A stretch of 64,000 nucleotides of DNA from Streptomyces violascens. GTDB taxonomy: Bacteria > Actinomycetota > Actinomycetes > Streptomycetales > Streptomycetaceae. Shown here in pieces: positions 8,901 through 16,958 of this stretch. The position numbers and the translations under genes were made by a program. The DNA is taken from assembly GCF_014649955.1 (NCBI RefSeq), contig NZ_BMUA01000006.1:1-64000 (forward strand), given 5' to 3'. How positions within the stretch are numbered: position 1 is the first letter of the stretch; each line of letters opens with the position of its first letter. The notes under the pieces were generated by a model. It made no database searches and was not told the DNA's origin. It saw only the letters and a program-made list of their open reading frames with translations.

Positions 8901-9963
8901 CGTGGCGGGCATGCTGCGCTGGAACGACGTACGGATCGCGACGCAGTCGATGTTCGGCACCCAGCTGGAGCTGCGCCTCAACGACCCGTCCGACTCGTCG
9001 ATCGACCGCAAGCTGTCCGAGACGCTCGCCCAGGACACCCCCGGGCGCGTGCTGACCAACAGCAAGCTGTTCGCGCAGGCCGCGCTTCCGCGTACCGACT
9101 CGGTCGCCTCGCCCGCCGACCTCGGCCCCGCCCTGGAGGACGCGGCCCGGACGGTGCGGGCCACCTGGCACGGCGAACTCGCCTCTCCCGTACGGGTGTT
9201 GCCGACTCGGCTGCCCGCGCAACGGCTTCCCTCGCCGGCCGCGGAGCCGAAGCGGATCCCGATCGCGGTCGACCAGGACGCGCTCGACCCCGTACTCCTC
9301 GACCTGTTCGAGCACGACCAGCACCTGCTGATCCTGGGCGACAACGAGTGCGGCAAGACCAATCTGCTCAAGCTCATCGCCCAGCAGTTCACCGCCCGCT
9401 ACAGCGACGAGGAGCTGGTCTTCGCGGTGTTCGACCCGCGCCGCGGGCTGCGCGGCGTGGTGCCCGAGCCGTACCGCGGGGGCTACGCGCACAACGCGAA
9501 GATCAGCGTGGGGCTCGCCTCCGGGATCGCCGCCGAGCTGGAGAAGCGGCTGCCGGACGAGACCGTCGACCACGACGCGCTGCCGGACGGGCCCTCGTTC
9601 AGCGGGCCGCGCATCGTCATCCTGGTCGACGACTACGACATCCTGACCACCGCGGGCCAGCAGCCGCTCGCGCCGTTCCTGCCGTACATCTCCTCGGCGC
9701 AGGACATCGGGCTGCACTTCGTGGTGGCCCGCCGTGTCGCGGGCTCCTCGCGGGCGCTGTACGAACCGTTCCTGACCACCCTGCGCGAGACGGGGACCAC
9801 CGCGCTCGTGATGACCGGCGACCGCACGGAGGGCCAGTTGTTCCCGGGCCTGTACGCGTCCGCGCAGCCGCCGGGCCGTGGCTTCCTGGTGCGCCGCGGC
9901 CGCCGCCACCAGCTCGTCCAGACCGCCCTCGCCCACCAGCCGGAAGAAGCAGAGCACTCGTGA
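5956..9963 (+). CDS. eccC: Type VII secretion motor ATPase EccC (fused EccCa/EccCb)
   Basis: 1335 residues, the normal length for a single-chain FtsK/SpoIIIE-type EccC. Two hydrophobic helices lie at about residues 35-80, followed by a basic stalk region. Three ATPase domains follow: Walker A GATGSGKSE (Lys500) with Walker B FVVIDEFGEL; GGPQSGKTT (Lys848) with VVLLVDGYG; and GDNECGKTN (Lys1134) with VILVDDYD. Only the first Walker B carries the catalytic-type DE pair, in keeping with EccC proteins in which domains 2 and 3 are regulatory or substrate-binding. The gene overlaps its neighbours by 4 nt at both ends (ATGA and GTGA), so it belongs to one tightly coupled operon. It would drive export of WXG100 proteins and probably the toxin at the left edge. 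Confidence 0.95.
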   Translation: MTLHQVHRPARSTRPVAPAAPRAIEPPPNLPEGKTGTAATALLPMAGVMSSVIMMTVIRNSQFAGLGAIVLVVALLGAVALFLSQRGKAQRTRRTQRERYLEYLEEQREELGAVERESRLQARLLNPPPQALYDLLRDPARLWERRRGDADFLRVRVGTGTVPTQDLSIGQNSAQGVLTPPDPFMLNEARALVARYATATESPLTVPLDRAANVSVVGDREGVLRVARALLVQAAVTHAPDDLAIALGVPGDRLDDWEWAKWLPHVLDALESDGPVAARRIAPSMPQLARLMRTELRQRASYAAEVRRGLSDRNALRMIDRLLVVSDEYGAPAEELPRPDTAVGLTEMGVTVLHLLEQQVHEPDHVTVRISVDGDRITVEDLRDPANPAPPMSYGLSDEVSTAGAEGLARMLAPLRLSAESVAEGTPVTGPVDFPQLLGIDDPADLDIDRLWAPRGDRAFLRVPIGLDDRHQPVLLDLKESSELGMGPHGLCVGATGSGKSELLRTLVLALVAGHPPEDLALVLVDYKGGATFAPFAELPHVAGVITNLENQAGLVERVHTSLAGEVKRRQQVLKDAGNVADIGHYAALRAERPELEPLPHLFVVIDEFGELLTAKPDFIDLFLSIGRIGRSIGVHLLLSSQRIEGGKLKGLDTYLSYRLGLRTFSADESRTVLDTTDAFHLPPLPGFGYLKVDTSTYERFKAGYVSGAYRGPAVLEQQDDTPLAWAYPTFNSPEKEESANAAPEPQMRERETGPTVMSAMVDQLRTAAEPVRRIWLPPLPQAISLDAAAGPLQVSEHGLQLAHRPGPMRVPLGLLDDPGRQWQGPWTLDLTVAGGHVAVIGGPQSGKTTLLRTLALSLALTHTPAQVALYGLDLVGGGLAALAGLPHVGGIAGRADHERAARTVAEVRAMLAAREELFREHGIDSVDELRSLRAQGRLPELGSTDVVLLVDGYGALRDEFAALDDDVADLLKRGSGYGIHIVAGMLRWNDVRIATQSMFGTQLELRLNDPSDSSIDRKLSETLAQDTPGRVLTNSKLFAQAALPRTDSVASPADLGPALEDAARTVRATWHGELASPVRVLPTRLPAQRLPSPAAEPKRIPIAVDQDALDPVLLDLFEHDQHLLILGDNECGKTNLLKLIAQQFTARYSDEELVFAVFDPRRGLRGVVPEPYRGGYAHNAKISVGLASGIAAELEKRLPDETVDHDALPDGPSFSGPRIVILVDDYDILTTAGQQPLAPFLPYISSAQDIGLHFVVARRVAGSSRALYEPFLTTLRETGTTALVMTGDRTEGQLFPGLYASAQPPGRGFLVRRGRRHQLVQTALAHQPEEAEHS

Positions 9964-11396
9964 CCAAGGACGTCATCGCCCTCACCCCGAAGATGCCGGA
10001 CACCTGGGCCCTGCTCGCCGGCCTGTACGCGGGCGGACCCGGGCTCTCCGTCGACACCGGCCACGACGGGGCGGTGGTCCAGCTCTGCGCGGCGGACGGC
10101 CGTCCGCTGGTCTCCCTGGAAGCACCGCTGCTCGTGCAGGTGCCGGGTGAGGCGGAACGTCTCCTCGGTGGTCAAGTGACGCCCCCCGATGGCCCGTTCT
10201 GGTGGACGGAGGCGCGGGCCTCCACGGCGGCGCCCGAGGCCGAGCGGCTCGCGGGGTCGGTGGCCGGGCGGCTCACCACCCTGCTCGGCGGCACCGCCTG
10301 GCCGCCCGGCGCCGCGAGCACGGAGGTCGTGCCGGTCGCCGAGGACGCCTCGGACGCGGGGGTGAGCGCGCGGCCCGCGGCCGGCGGGGCGCACCCCACG
10401 GTGGACGTGCTGACCGAGTCGACCGCCGTCGTCATGTGCGACCGGCCGGTCATCGCGCTGACCGCCTGGCTCTCGCACATCCTGCGCGCCGCGGTCGAGA
10501 GCCGCCGCGCGCTCCAGATCGTGACCCCGCCCGGCGTGCGGCTCAGCCTTCCGCTGCGTACGGCGCTGACCGGCGCGCCCAACCGCTGGGTGGTCAAGGA
10601 CCCCGACTGCGGGTACTACGACGGGCTTTCCGGCGCGGTCCTTCGCTGGCAGGACGGTACGTTCGCGCCGGCCCGGGACGCTTCGGGCGAGGCGGTGGTG
10701 TCCGAGGCGTTCACCGCGCCCGCGCTCACCTCCGAGCGGCAGCTGATCGTCGCGTTCCGCACGGTGCACAACGCGGACGAGAACCTGGTGCTCGGGCACG
10801 CCCTGTCGGCCGCCTGGGAAGCGCTGACCGGCGCGGCCCCGGCCGGCTGGGGCACGGCCGAGCCCATCAACCTCCCTTGGTCCGCCCGCCAGTTGACCGA
10901 CCTCGCCCGCGAGCGGGCGCCCGAGCCGACCCAGCTGCTCGCCGTCGGCGACCCGGCGCGGCCCGCTCTGGCGGGGCTGCGGGTTTCGCGGGTCGAGCGG
11001 GGAGTGGCGGCGGACGCGACGCTCACGCTTGGGTACGGGGCGGACGAGGCACCCCCGCTGGACGCGATCGAGCCGCTGGCTCGCGTTCTGGCCGGCTCGC
11101 ACGGCCTGACCCACATGCTGGTCACCCTGCGCCGGGGCCGCCGGGACCTGGCCGTCCCGGCCCATTTCGAGGCGCCTCCGATCCCGGTGTCGTACACGCT
11201 GGGAGCGGAGGGCGTGCGGTCGGCCGGCCTGGCCCACGCCGGCCGGCCACCCCTGGCAGTGCGCCCCGTCCGACTCGGCCCGGCCGCGGGGCCCGCGCTG
11301 TACTACCCGCTGGGAGACGGCACGGATGCGGCCACGTGGCCGATGCTGGAGAAGCTGACGGCGCATTTGGAGGGCCCCGGGGCTCCACTCGGCTGA
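9960..11396 (+). CDS. DUF6177 family protein of the T7SS operon
   Basis: 478 residues from a GTG that overlaps the eccC stop. It is a soluble alpha/beta protein with no signal peptide or membrane helix. Characteristic stretches are MPDTWALLAGLYAGG near the N-terminus, TESTAVVMCDRPVIALTAW in the middle and VTLRRGRRDLA near the end. It is recognised as the DUF6177 type found beside eccC in streptomycete type VII loci. No catalytic motif was seen. It may be a cytoplasmic accessory or chaperone, which is inference from the operon. It is the last gene of the block, followed by a convergent phosphatase gene. Confidence 0.75.
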   Translation: MTKDVIALTPKMPDTWALLAGLYAGGPGLSVDTGHDGAVVQLCAADGRPLVSLEAPLLVQVPGEAERLLGGQVTPPDGPFWWTEARASTAAPEAERLAGSVAGRLTTLLGGTAWPPGAASTEVVPVAEDASDAGVSARPAAGGAHPTVDVLTESTAVVMCDRPVIALTAWLSHILRAAVESRRALQIVTPPGVRLSLPLRTALTGAPNRWVVKDPDCGYYDGLSGAVLRWQDGTFAPARDASGEAVVSEAFTAPALTSERQLIVAFRTVHNADENLVLGHALSAAWEALTGAAPAGWGTAEPINLPWSARQLTDLARERAPEPTQLLAVGDPARPALAGLRVSRVERGVAADATLTLGYGADEAPPLDAIEPLARVLAGSHGLTHMLVTLRRGRRDLAVPAHFEAPPIPVSYTLGAEGVRSAGLAHAGRPPLAVRPVRLGPAAGPALYYPLGDGTDAATWPMLEKLTAHLEGPGAPLG

Positions 11397-11445
11397 AGCG
11401 CTGCCCGCTGGGCGGGGGGGGAGCGAGCCCCGGGCCCGCCCGGGT

Positions 11446-12534
11446 CTATTCGCGATGGCGGAGCAGCAGCATCGCCGCGTCGTCGTGCAGCGGCCCCTCC
11501 GTGTGGAGGATGAGGTCACGCCGCAGGGCCTCCAGGGCCGCCTCGGGGTCGGGGTCCTTCAGGAGCGGGGTGCGGGCGCCCAGGGGGTAGAACGCGCCCG
11601 ATCTGTCGCGGGCCTCGGTGACCCCGTCCGTGTAGAGCAGGAGCTGGTCGCCGGGGGCGAAGGCGACCCGGAAGGGCTGCGGGCCCTCCCCCGAGCCGAG
11701 CCCCAGGCCGAGCGGCAACGCGTACGACGCGGGTTCCGGGAAGGACACCGAGCCGTCGGCCCGTACCAACAGGGGCGGCGGATGGCCGTAGTTGAGGAAC
11801 ACCGCCCCGTTCGCGGGGTCGAGCTCGGCGATGATCGCGGTGACGAACTTCTCGCCCTGAAGGGCCCGCCCGGCCGCCCGCTCCACCCGCGCGCCCACCC
11901 CCTTCAGGTCCGGCTCGTCGTGCGCGGCCTCCCGGAACGCCCCGAGCACCACGGCCGCCGTCTCCACCGATTCGAGCCCCTTGCCCTGGACGTCCCCGAT
12001 GATCACGCGCACCCCCTCGGGCGCCGCCACCACCTCGTACAGGTCCCCGCCGATCCTGGCCTCCGCGACCGCCGAGGTGTACGAGACCGCCGCGCGCAGG
12101 TGCCCCGCGCTGCGCGGCACCGGCCGCAGCAGCACCCGCTGGGCGACCTCGGCGATGGAGCGCATGCCGGCGAGCTCGGCCTCGCGGCGCTGACGCATCA
12201 CGGCGCCGGCCACGCCCACCGCGGTCACCCCCGCGACGGCGGCCAGCGAGGCGAAGCCCCGGCGCTCCTCGAAGAGGTCGCTGTAGATCCCGAGCCCGAC
12301 CCCGGCGGCCAGCGCGATCAGGCCCACGGCAACCGTGCGCCGCCAGCCCCCGACCAGCCCCGCGAAGGCGGGCCCGAGCGAGACCAGCGGCAGCAGCCCG
12401 ACCGTGGGGCCCGCGATCAGGTTGGCCACGACGACCAGCGCCATCACCGCGTACGGCAGCACCGCGAGCACAACGGGGTCCGGGCCGCCCCGCCGCCCGG
12501 TACGGGTGTGGCCGTCGCCGGTTCTTCGCACCAT
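11446..12534 (-). CDS. Membrane-anchored PP2C/SpoIIE-type serine phosphatase
   Basis: 362 residues. ATG at 12534 is chosen because AAAGGGG lies 7 nt upstream; longer in-frame starts run through the 21-bp tandem repeat. Residues about 18-115 hold hydrophobic helices (VVLAVLPYAVMALVVVANL, VAVGLIALAAGVGLGIY). A SpoIIE/RsbU-like phosphatase domain follows with GGDLYE, VIIGDVQGKGLESV and LLYTDGVTEARD, which carry the metal-binding Asp residues. Proteins of this class dephosphorylate anti-anti-sigma factors. No anti-sigma partner lies next to it, so its target is unknown. It is convergent with the DUF6177 gene. Confidence 0.88.
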   Translation of the reverse strand: MVRRTGDGHTRTGRRGGPDPVVLAVLPYAVMALVVVANLIAGPTVGLLPLVSLGPAFAGLVGGWRRTVAVGLIALAAGVGLGIYSDLFEERRGFASLAAVAGVTAVGVAGAVMRQRREAELAGMRSIAEVAQRVLLRPVPRSAGHLRAAVSYTSAVAEARIGGDLYEVVAAPEGVRVIIGDVQGKGLESVETAAVVLGAFREAAHDEPDLKGVGARVERAAGRALQGEKFVTAIIAELDPANGAVFLNYGHPPPLLVRADGSVSFPEPASYALPLGLGLGSGEGPQPFRVAFAPGDQLLLYTDGVTEARDRSGAFYPLGARTPLLKDPDPEAALEALRRDLILHTEGPLHDDAAMLLLRHRE

Positions 12535-12546
12535 GACCGCACCCCT

Positions 12547-12588
12547 TTCACATCCCTGGGCATCCTTTTCACATCCCTGGGCATCCTT
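12547..12588. repeat. 21-bp tandem direct repeat (two copies)
   Basis: The unit TTCACATCCCTGGGCATCCT (plus one T) occurs twice in perfect tandem at 12547-12567 and 12568-12588, just upstream of the phosphatase start at 12534. Because 21 is a multiple of three, the repeat stays in frame on the minus strand (KDAQGCE twice) and extends an apparent reading frame upstream. The strong ribosome binding site at the downstream ATG argues that the repeat is leader DNA, not coding. Confidence 0.8.
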
Positions 12589-12655
12589 TTGGCCATCGCG
12601 GACGCGCCGCAACCCTTCCGTTACCGAATCGAGGCCGCGCACCGGGGTACGGAGG

Positions 12656-13729
12656 TCAGGCGCTGGCGCGCTTCTTCGGGGCCGTCTTCTTCGCCGCGGT
12701 CTTCTTGGCGGTGGTGGCGGTGGACTTCTTCGCGCCGGTGGACTTGGGGCTCGACGCCGCGGACTTCTTGGCGGCGGCCGTCGTCGTGGTCTTGGTGGCG
12801 GTGCTCTTCTTGGCCTGTGCCGTCTTGGCCTGCGAGGTCTTCTTCGCCGGAGTCGTCTTCTTGGCCGCCGTCCTCTTCACCGGCGCGGTCTTGCGGGTCT
12901 TGCGCGAGCTCAGCTCGGTGACCTCGGCGACCTCCCCCTCCTCGCCCTCGCCGCGCGCGGCCTTCGCGGCCTTGACGCTGCTCTCCAGGGCTGCCATCAG
13001 GTCGATGACCTTGCCCCCCTTGGCGGCGGGAGCCTCCTGCGCCTGAGGGAGCGCACCGTCCGCCTTCGCGGCGATGAGCTCCTCGACGGCCGCCCGGTAG
13101 TCGTCGTGCAGGGTCGCCATGTCGACCTCGCCGAGGGTGTCCATCAGGGCGTCGGCCAGGTCGAGTTCGGCCTCGCGGACGCTGACATCGGCCTCGGGGG
13201 CGGCGTCCTCGGACGCCCGGATCTCGTCCGGCCAGAGCAGCCCGTGCATCGCGATGACGTCGTCGACCACCCGCAGCATGCCGAGCCGCTCACGCCCGCG
13301 CAGCGCGAACTTGGCGATGGCGACCTTCTGGCTCCGCTTGAGCGCCTCGCGCAGCAGGGTGTACGGCTTCGCGGCGGGCACCCCGTTCGCGGAGAGGTAG
13401 TACGCGGCGTCCATCTGGAGCGGGTCGATCGTGTCGGCCGGAACGAAGGCCACGATCTCGATCGTCTTGGCGGTGGGAAGTGGCAGGGCGGCCAGATCGG
13501 CGTCGGTGATCGGGATCATCGAGCCGTCGGCGTCCTCGTACGCCTTGCCGATCTCCTCGGTGCTGAGCTCCTCGCCGTCGAGCTCGCACACCTTGCGGTA
13601 GCGGACCCGGCCGCCGTCCGCCGTGTGGATCTGGCGGAACGAGATCGAGTGGTTCTCGGTGGCATTCACGAGCTTGATCGGGATGCTGACCAGGCCGAAC
13701 GAGATCGCACCGTTCCAGATAGATCGCAC
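12656..13729 (-). CDS. ku: Ku protein, non-homologous end joining
   Basis: 357 residues from a GTG start with GAGGAG upstream. The N-terminus RSIWNGAISFGLVSIPIKL is the classic bacterial Ku start. Residues 1 to about 255 are the Ku core beta-barrel. The last 100 residues are an extended Lys/Ala/Thr tail of AKKT-like repeats, as seen in high-GC actinobacterial Ku proteins, where it helps DNA threading. Ku homodimers bind double-strand ends and recruit LigD. The gene is divergent from the LigD polymerase gene with 59 bp between the starts, forming a complete NHEJ locus. Confidence 0.97.
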   Translation of the reverse strand: MRSIWNGAISFGLVSIPIKLVNATENHSISFRQIHTADGGRVRYRKVCELDGEELSTEEIGKAYEDADGSMIPITDADLAALPLPTAKTIEIVAFVPADTIDPLQMDAAYYLSANGVPAAKPYTLLREALKRSQKVAIAKFALRGRERLGMLRVVDDVIAMHGLLWPDEIRASEDAAPEADVSVREAELDLADALMDTLGEVDMATLHDDYRAAVEELIAAKADGALPQAQEAPAAKGGKVIDLMAALESSVKAAKAARGEGEEGEVAEVTELSSRKTRKTAPVKRTAAKKTTPAKKTSQAKTAQAKKSTATKTTTTAAAKKSAASSPKSTGAKKSTATTAKKTAAKKTAPKKRASA

Positions 13730-13788
13730 GGTTTCTCCTCTTCGTCCCCGAGGAGTGTGGTTCGTGTGGTTCGTGGGACTCTCATCGT

Positions 13789-14673
13789 ATGACGCCGATC
13801 ACGGAGGTGGAGGGGCGGCGGATCGCCCTGTCGAATCTGGAGAAGGTGCTCTACCCGGCCACCGGCACCACCAAGGGCGAGCTGCTGCACTACTGCGCCT
13901 CGGTCTCGGGCCCGCTCCTGGCCCAGCTGGACAACCGCCCCGTGTCGTTCCTGCGGTTCCCGGACGGCCCCGGGGGCCAGCGCTTCTTCACCAAGAATCC
14001 GCCGCCGGGCACGCCCTCCTGGGTGAAGACGGCCGCGGTCCCCCGCTCGGAGGACAAGGCGGCCCGGCAGGTCGTGGTGGCCGGTCTGGCCACCCTGATG
14101 TGGGCGGCGAACCTGGTGGTGGAGTTCCACACCCCGCAGTGGCGGGCGGATGCCCCCGCCGAGGCGGACCGCCTGGTCCTCGACCTCGACCCGGGCGAGC
14201 CGGCGAGCGTGGTGGAGTGCTGCGCGGTGGCGGTCTGGCTGCGGGACCGTCTGGCGGCCGATGGACTGCACACCTACGCCAAGACCTCCGGCGCCAAGGG
14301 CCTGCACCTGCTCACCCCGCTGGAGCCGACCCCCTCGGACCAGGTCTCGGCGTACGCGAAGACGCTGGCCAGGGAGGCGGAGGCGGCCCTGCCGGAGCTG
14401 GTCACGCACAAGATGGCGAAGGCCCTGCGACCCGGCAAGGTGTTCATCGACTTCAGCCAGAACGCCGCCGCCAAGACCACCGCGACGCCCTACACCGTGC
14501 GCGCCAAGGAGCGCCCGACGGTGTCGGCGCCGGTCTCGTGGCCGGAGGTCGAGTCGTGCGGATCCCCGGCCGACCTGACGTTCCTGATCGGCGACATCGT
14601 CCCCCGCCTGGAGCGGGACGGCGACCTCCTGGCCCCCCTGTCCGACCCCGACCGGGCGGGCCGCATCCCGTGA
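13789..14673 (+). CDS. LigD-type polymerase/primase domain protein (NHEJ)
   Basis: 294 residues. It is an archaeo-eukaryotic primase-like LigD polymerase domain: SNLEKVLYP near the N-terminus, FFTKNPPPGTPSWV, the metal-binding LVLDLDPG (about residues 127-134), SGAKGLHL and VFIDFSQN. It fills in or extends ends with ribo- or deoxyribonucleotides before ligation. In mycobacteria this domain is fused to ligase and nuclease domains in one LigD chain. Here it is a separate gene whose stop overlaps the ligase start (GTGA). It is transcribed divergently from ku. Confidence 0.95.
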   Translation: MTPITEVEGRRIALSNLEKVLYPATGTTKGELLHYCASVSGPLLAQLDNRPVSFLRFPDGPGGQRFFTKNPPPGTPSWVKTAAVPRSEDKAARQVVVAGLATLMWAANLVVEFHTPQWRADAPAEADRLVLDLDPGEPASVVECCAVAVWLRDRLAADGLHTYAKTSGAKGLHLLTPLEPTPSDQVSAYAKTLAREAEAALPELVTHKMAKALRPGKVFIDFSQNAAAKTTATPYTVRAKERPTVSAPVSWPEVESCGSPADLTFLIGDIVPRLERDGDLLAPLSDPDRAGRIP

Positions 14674-15575
14674 GTGCCCCGGCACTGCGGCCCCCGCTCA
14701 CCGTCGCCCTCGCGCAGGCGGTGCCCACGCTGCCGCGCGGGGCGGGATGGGCGTACGAGCCGAAGTTCGACGGTCACCGGATGCTGGTGTTCCGGGAGGC
14801 GGAGCGGGTCGTGCTCCAGGCGCGCTCGGGGCGGATCATCACCGGCGCGTTCCCCGATCTGGCCGACGCGGCAAGGGAGTTGAGGCCCGGGACGGTCCTG
14901 GACGGGGAGGTCGTGGTGTGGTCCGGCGGGCGCACCGACTTCGCGGCGGTCCAGCGCCGCGCCGCCGCCACCCCGGCCCGGGCCCCCCTTCTCGCCCGCC
15001 GCCTGCCCGCCTCGTACGCCGCCTTCGATCTGCTCGCGGACGCGGGCCGGGACCTGCGGGCCGAACCGTACGGGCGCCGGCGTGCCCGGCTCCTGGAAGT
15101 GCTCGCCCCGCTCGGCCCGCCGCTCCAGGCCGTACCGATGACGACGTCGGCGGACACCGCGCTGACCTGGTACGAGACGCTGCCCGCGAGCGGCATCGAG
15201 GGCCTGGTCGCCAAGCGGCTCGACGCCCCGTACCGGGCCGGGCACCGCGCCTGGCGCAAGCTGCGGCACACCGACACCCGCGAGGCGGTCGTCATCGGGC
15301 ACACCGGCAGCGTGACCCGGCCCGCCGCGCTCGTCCTGGTGCTGCCCGGCGACGACGTGCCGGTGATGTCGAGCCCGCTGTCCGCCGCCCTGCGCGCGGA
15401 GGCCGGCCGCGCGCTTGCGCCGCTCGCGGCCGAGGGAAGCGGCACGGCGGTCGCGGCCGGGCTCGGCGAGGTGGCGTACCGGGCGGTCGCGGAGGGGCTG
15501 CTCGCGGAGGTGGAGTGGGCGACGACGCGGCACGCGGGGGCGGTGGTGCTGCGGCTGCGGGACGCCGAGGGGTGA
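14670..15575 (+). CDS. ATP-dependent DNA ligase, LigD ligase-domain type
   Basis: 301 residues from GTG 14670, overlapping the polymerase stop by 4 nt. The nucleotidyltransferase motif I is EPKFDGHR with the adenylated Lys near residue 32. DGEVVVW (motif III region), EGLVAKR (motif IV) and WRKLRH (motif V) follow, and the C-terminal part looks like an OB fold. It seals ends bridged by Ku, together with the upstream polymerase. No LigD phosphoesterase (PE) domain is encoded next to it, so this locus has a split two-gene version of the mycobacterial LigD. Confidence 0.95.
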   Translation: MSAPALRPPLTVALAQAVPTLPRGAGWAYEPKFDGHRMLVFREAERVVLQARSGRIITGAFPDLADAARELRPGTVLDGEVVVWSGGRTDFAAVQRRAAATPARAPLLARRLPASYAAFDLLADAGRDLRAEPYGRRRARLLEVLAPLGPPLQAVPMTTSADTALTWYETLPASGIEGLVAKRLDAPYRAGHRAWRKLRHTDTREAVVIGHTGSVTRPAALVLVLPGDDVPVMSSPLSAALRAEAGRALAPLAAEGSGTAVAAGLGEVAYRAVAEGLLAEVEWATTRHAGAVVLRLRDAEG

Positions 15576-15581
15576 CAGGGC

Positions 15582-16385
15582 TCAGACCCGCAGCCACGTC
15601 CTGCGGTCCCGGGCCGTCCAGTACAGGGACTCCACGTCCGCCGGTTTCAGGACGCCGCCCATGCGGGCCAGGTCCGGGATCTCGCTGTCCTTCAGGACGC
15701 TCACGCCCCGGATGCCGGGCGGGCCGAGCTCCACCCGTTCCGCGCCGACCAGGACGAGGACGGGCCGCACCGCCGCCGCGAGGGCGAGGGAGGCGCGCTC
15801 GGCCTCGTGGCGGGCGTGGCGCAGATACGGCACGGAGGCGGCCCGGCCCACCGTGACCAGCGGGTCGGCGATCCGCACCCGGTGGCGCTGGGCCGCGAGC
15901 GAGCGCACGGTGAGGACGCCCGCCGGCCCCACCAGCAGGTGGTCGATCCTGGCCGCCCCCGGCAGCGGAACCGAGTGCAGAACCCGCCAGCCCGCGCCTT
16001 CGAGGCGTTCCAGGGCGGCCCCGGCGAGCTGCTGCGCGGCGAGCTCCCGGCGGCGCGGGTCGGCCCTGAACCGATGCTGGGACTCGTACCGCTCCAGCTC
16101 GGTCAGGATCGCCTCGCCGGGCCGGTTGGGCGCGAGGTCGTCGTCGGGGTGCAGGGAGAGCCGGACCAGGTCGGCGGGGGTCGGCACCGGCGGCGGGCCG
16201 ACGATCAGCTCCCCGACGGCGTACGGGCGCAGCGCGGCGAGCACCTCGTCCCTGCGGTCGTCGAGCAGCAGGGACACACGCCCGGTGTCCCGGTCGTACC
16301 AGGCGACGCTGCGCCCGTCCGGGAGGCTGACGTACAGTCGCGCCTGTCCGTGCCGGTGTACCGGTGTGACCCGCAGTCCTGGCAT
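15582..16385 (-). CDS. NERD (nuclease-related) domain protein
   Basis: 267 residues. The central region from about residue 100 to 205 has the NERD pattern: helix AAQQLAGAALERLEGAGW, then VLHSVPLPGAARIDHLLVGPAGVLTV, which places an Asp-His pair before the LLVGP strand. The N-terminal 80 residues resemble a small strand-rich module seen in related streptomycete proteins (SLPDGRSVAWYDRDTG). NERD domains are related to restriction-endonuclease folds, but activity is rarely shown. It is convergent with the ligase gene, 6 bp from its stop, so a link to DNA repair is only positional. Confidence 0.8.
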   Translation of the reverse strand: MPGLRVTPVHRHGQARLYVSLPDGRSVAWYDRDTGRVSLLLDDRRDEVLAALRPYAVGELIVGPPPVPTPADLVRLSLHPDDDLAPNRPGEAILTELERYESQHRFRADPRRRELAAQQLAGAALERLEGAGWRVLHSVPLPGAARIDHLLVGPAGVLTVRSLAAQRHRVRIADPLVTVGRAASVPYLRHARHEAERASLALAAAVRPVLVLVGAERVELGPPGIRGVSVLKDSEIPDLARMGGVLKPADVESLYWTARDRRTWLRV

Positions 16386-16538
16386 GCCCCATCACCCCAC
16401 CACGACCATGGGAACAGCCCGATGCCCGTGAGGGCAATAAGTCGTGTGGGCGTCGTCACAACGCGATGGACGCAGGACGGTCATGACCACGACACTTACG
16501 CGCGACACGACCCAGGAATCCGGGAGGGGAACCACTCA

Positions 16539-16841
16539 ATGATCATCTTCGGCACCCGCGGCTATCTCTACCAGCTCGCGATGCTCACGCTGGTGTGCGG
16601 CAACTGCGGCAATCCTTCGGCGCACGGGCTGCGCAAGTACGTCACGAAGTTCACGCTGTTCTTCGTTCCGCTGTTCCCGATCTCCACGCGGTTCCGTACG
16701 CAGTGCACGTTCTGCGGGCTTGAGCAGCAGATCACCAAGGAGCAGACCGAGGGTCTGCTGGCCCAGCCGGTGGCTCCGCAGCAGCAGTACGGCCAGCCCC
16801 AGCCGGGCCAGATGCAGGGCCAGAACCCGTACCAGCAGTAG
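16539..16841 (+). CDS. Zinc-ribbon domain protein
   Basis: 100 residues from ATG 16539 with GGGAGGGGA upstream. Two CxxC pairs (Cys20/Cys23 in CGNCG and Cys56/Cys59 in CTFCG) flank a hydrophobic stretch (FTLFFVPLFPIS), as in the zinc-ribbon family of small actinobacterial proteins. The tail is Gln/Pro/Gly-rich (QQQYGQPQPGQMQGQ). Function is unknown; it may be membrane associated through the hydrophobic middle segment. Confidence 0.8.
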   Translation: MIIFGTRGYLYQLAMLTLVCGNCGNPSAHGLRKYVTKFTLFFVPLFPISTRFRTQCTFCGLEQQITKEQTEGLLAQPVAPQQQYGQPQPGQMQGQNPYQQ

Positions 16842-16958
16842 GAACGCCGCAAACTCACCCCGAACCCCGCCACGCGTGACCGCACCGCCCGCTGAACTAC
16901 GGCCGGCTGTTACGTATGCGAGGTAAAGCCGCAATACCGGGCATTTAGCGTCGTACAC

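Noticed and set aside
5839..9957. Very long open frame (over 1300 codons) antisense to eccC
   Set aside because: It is a mirror of the high-GC eccC coding bias; its product is Arg/Gly/Ala/Gln-rich with no domain, while the plus strand encodes a full EccC with three P-loops.
11446..12642. Longer start for the SpoIIE-type phosphatase
   Set aside because: The extra residues derive from a 21-bp tandem repeat, and a strong AAAGGGG site precedes the internal ATG at 12534.
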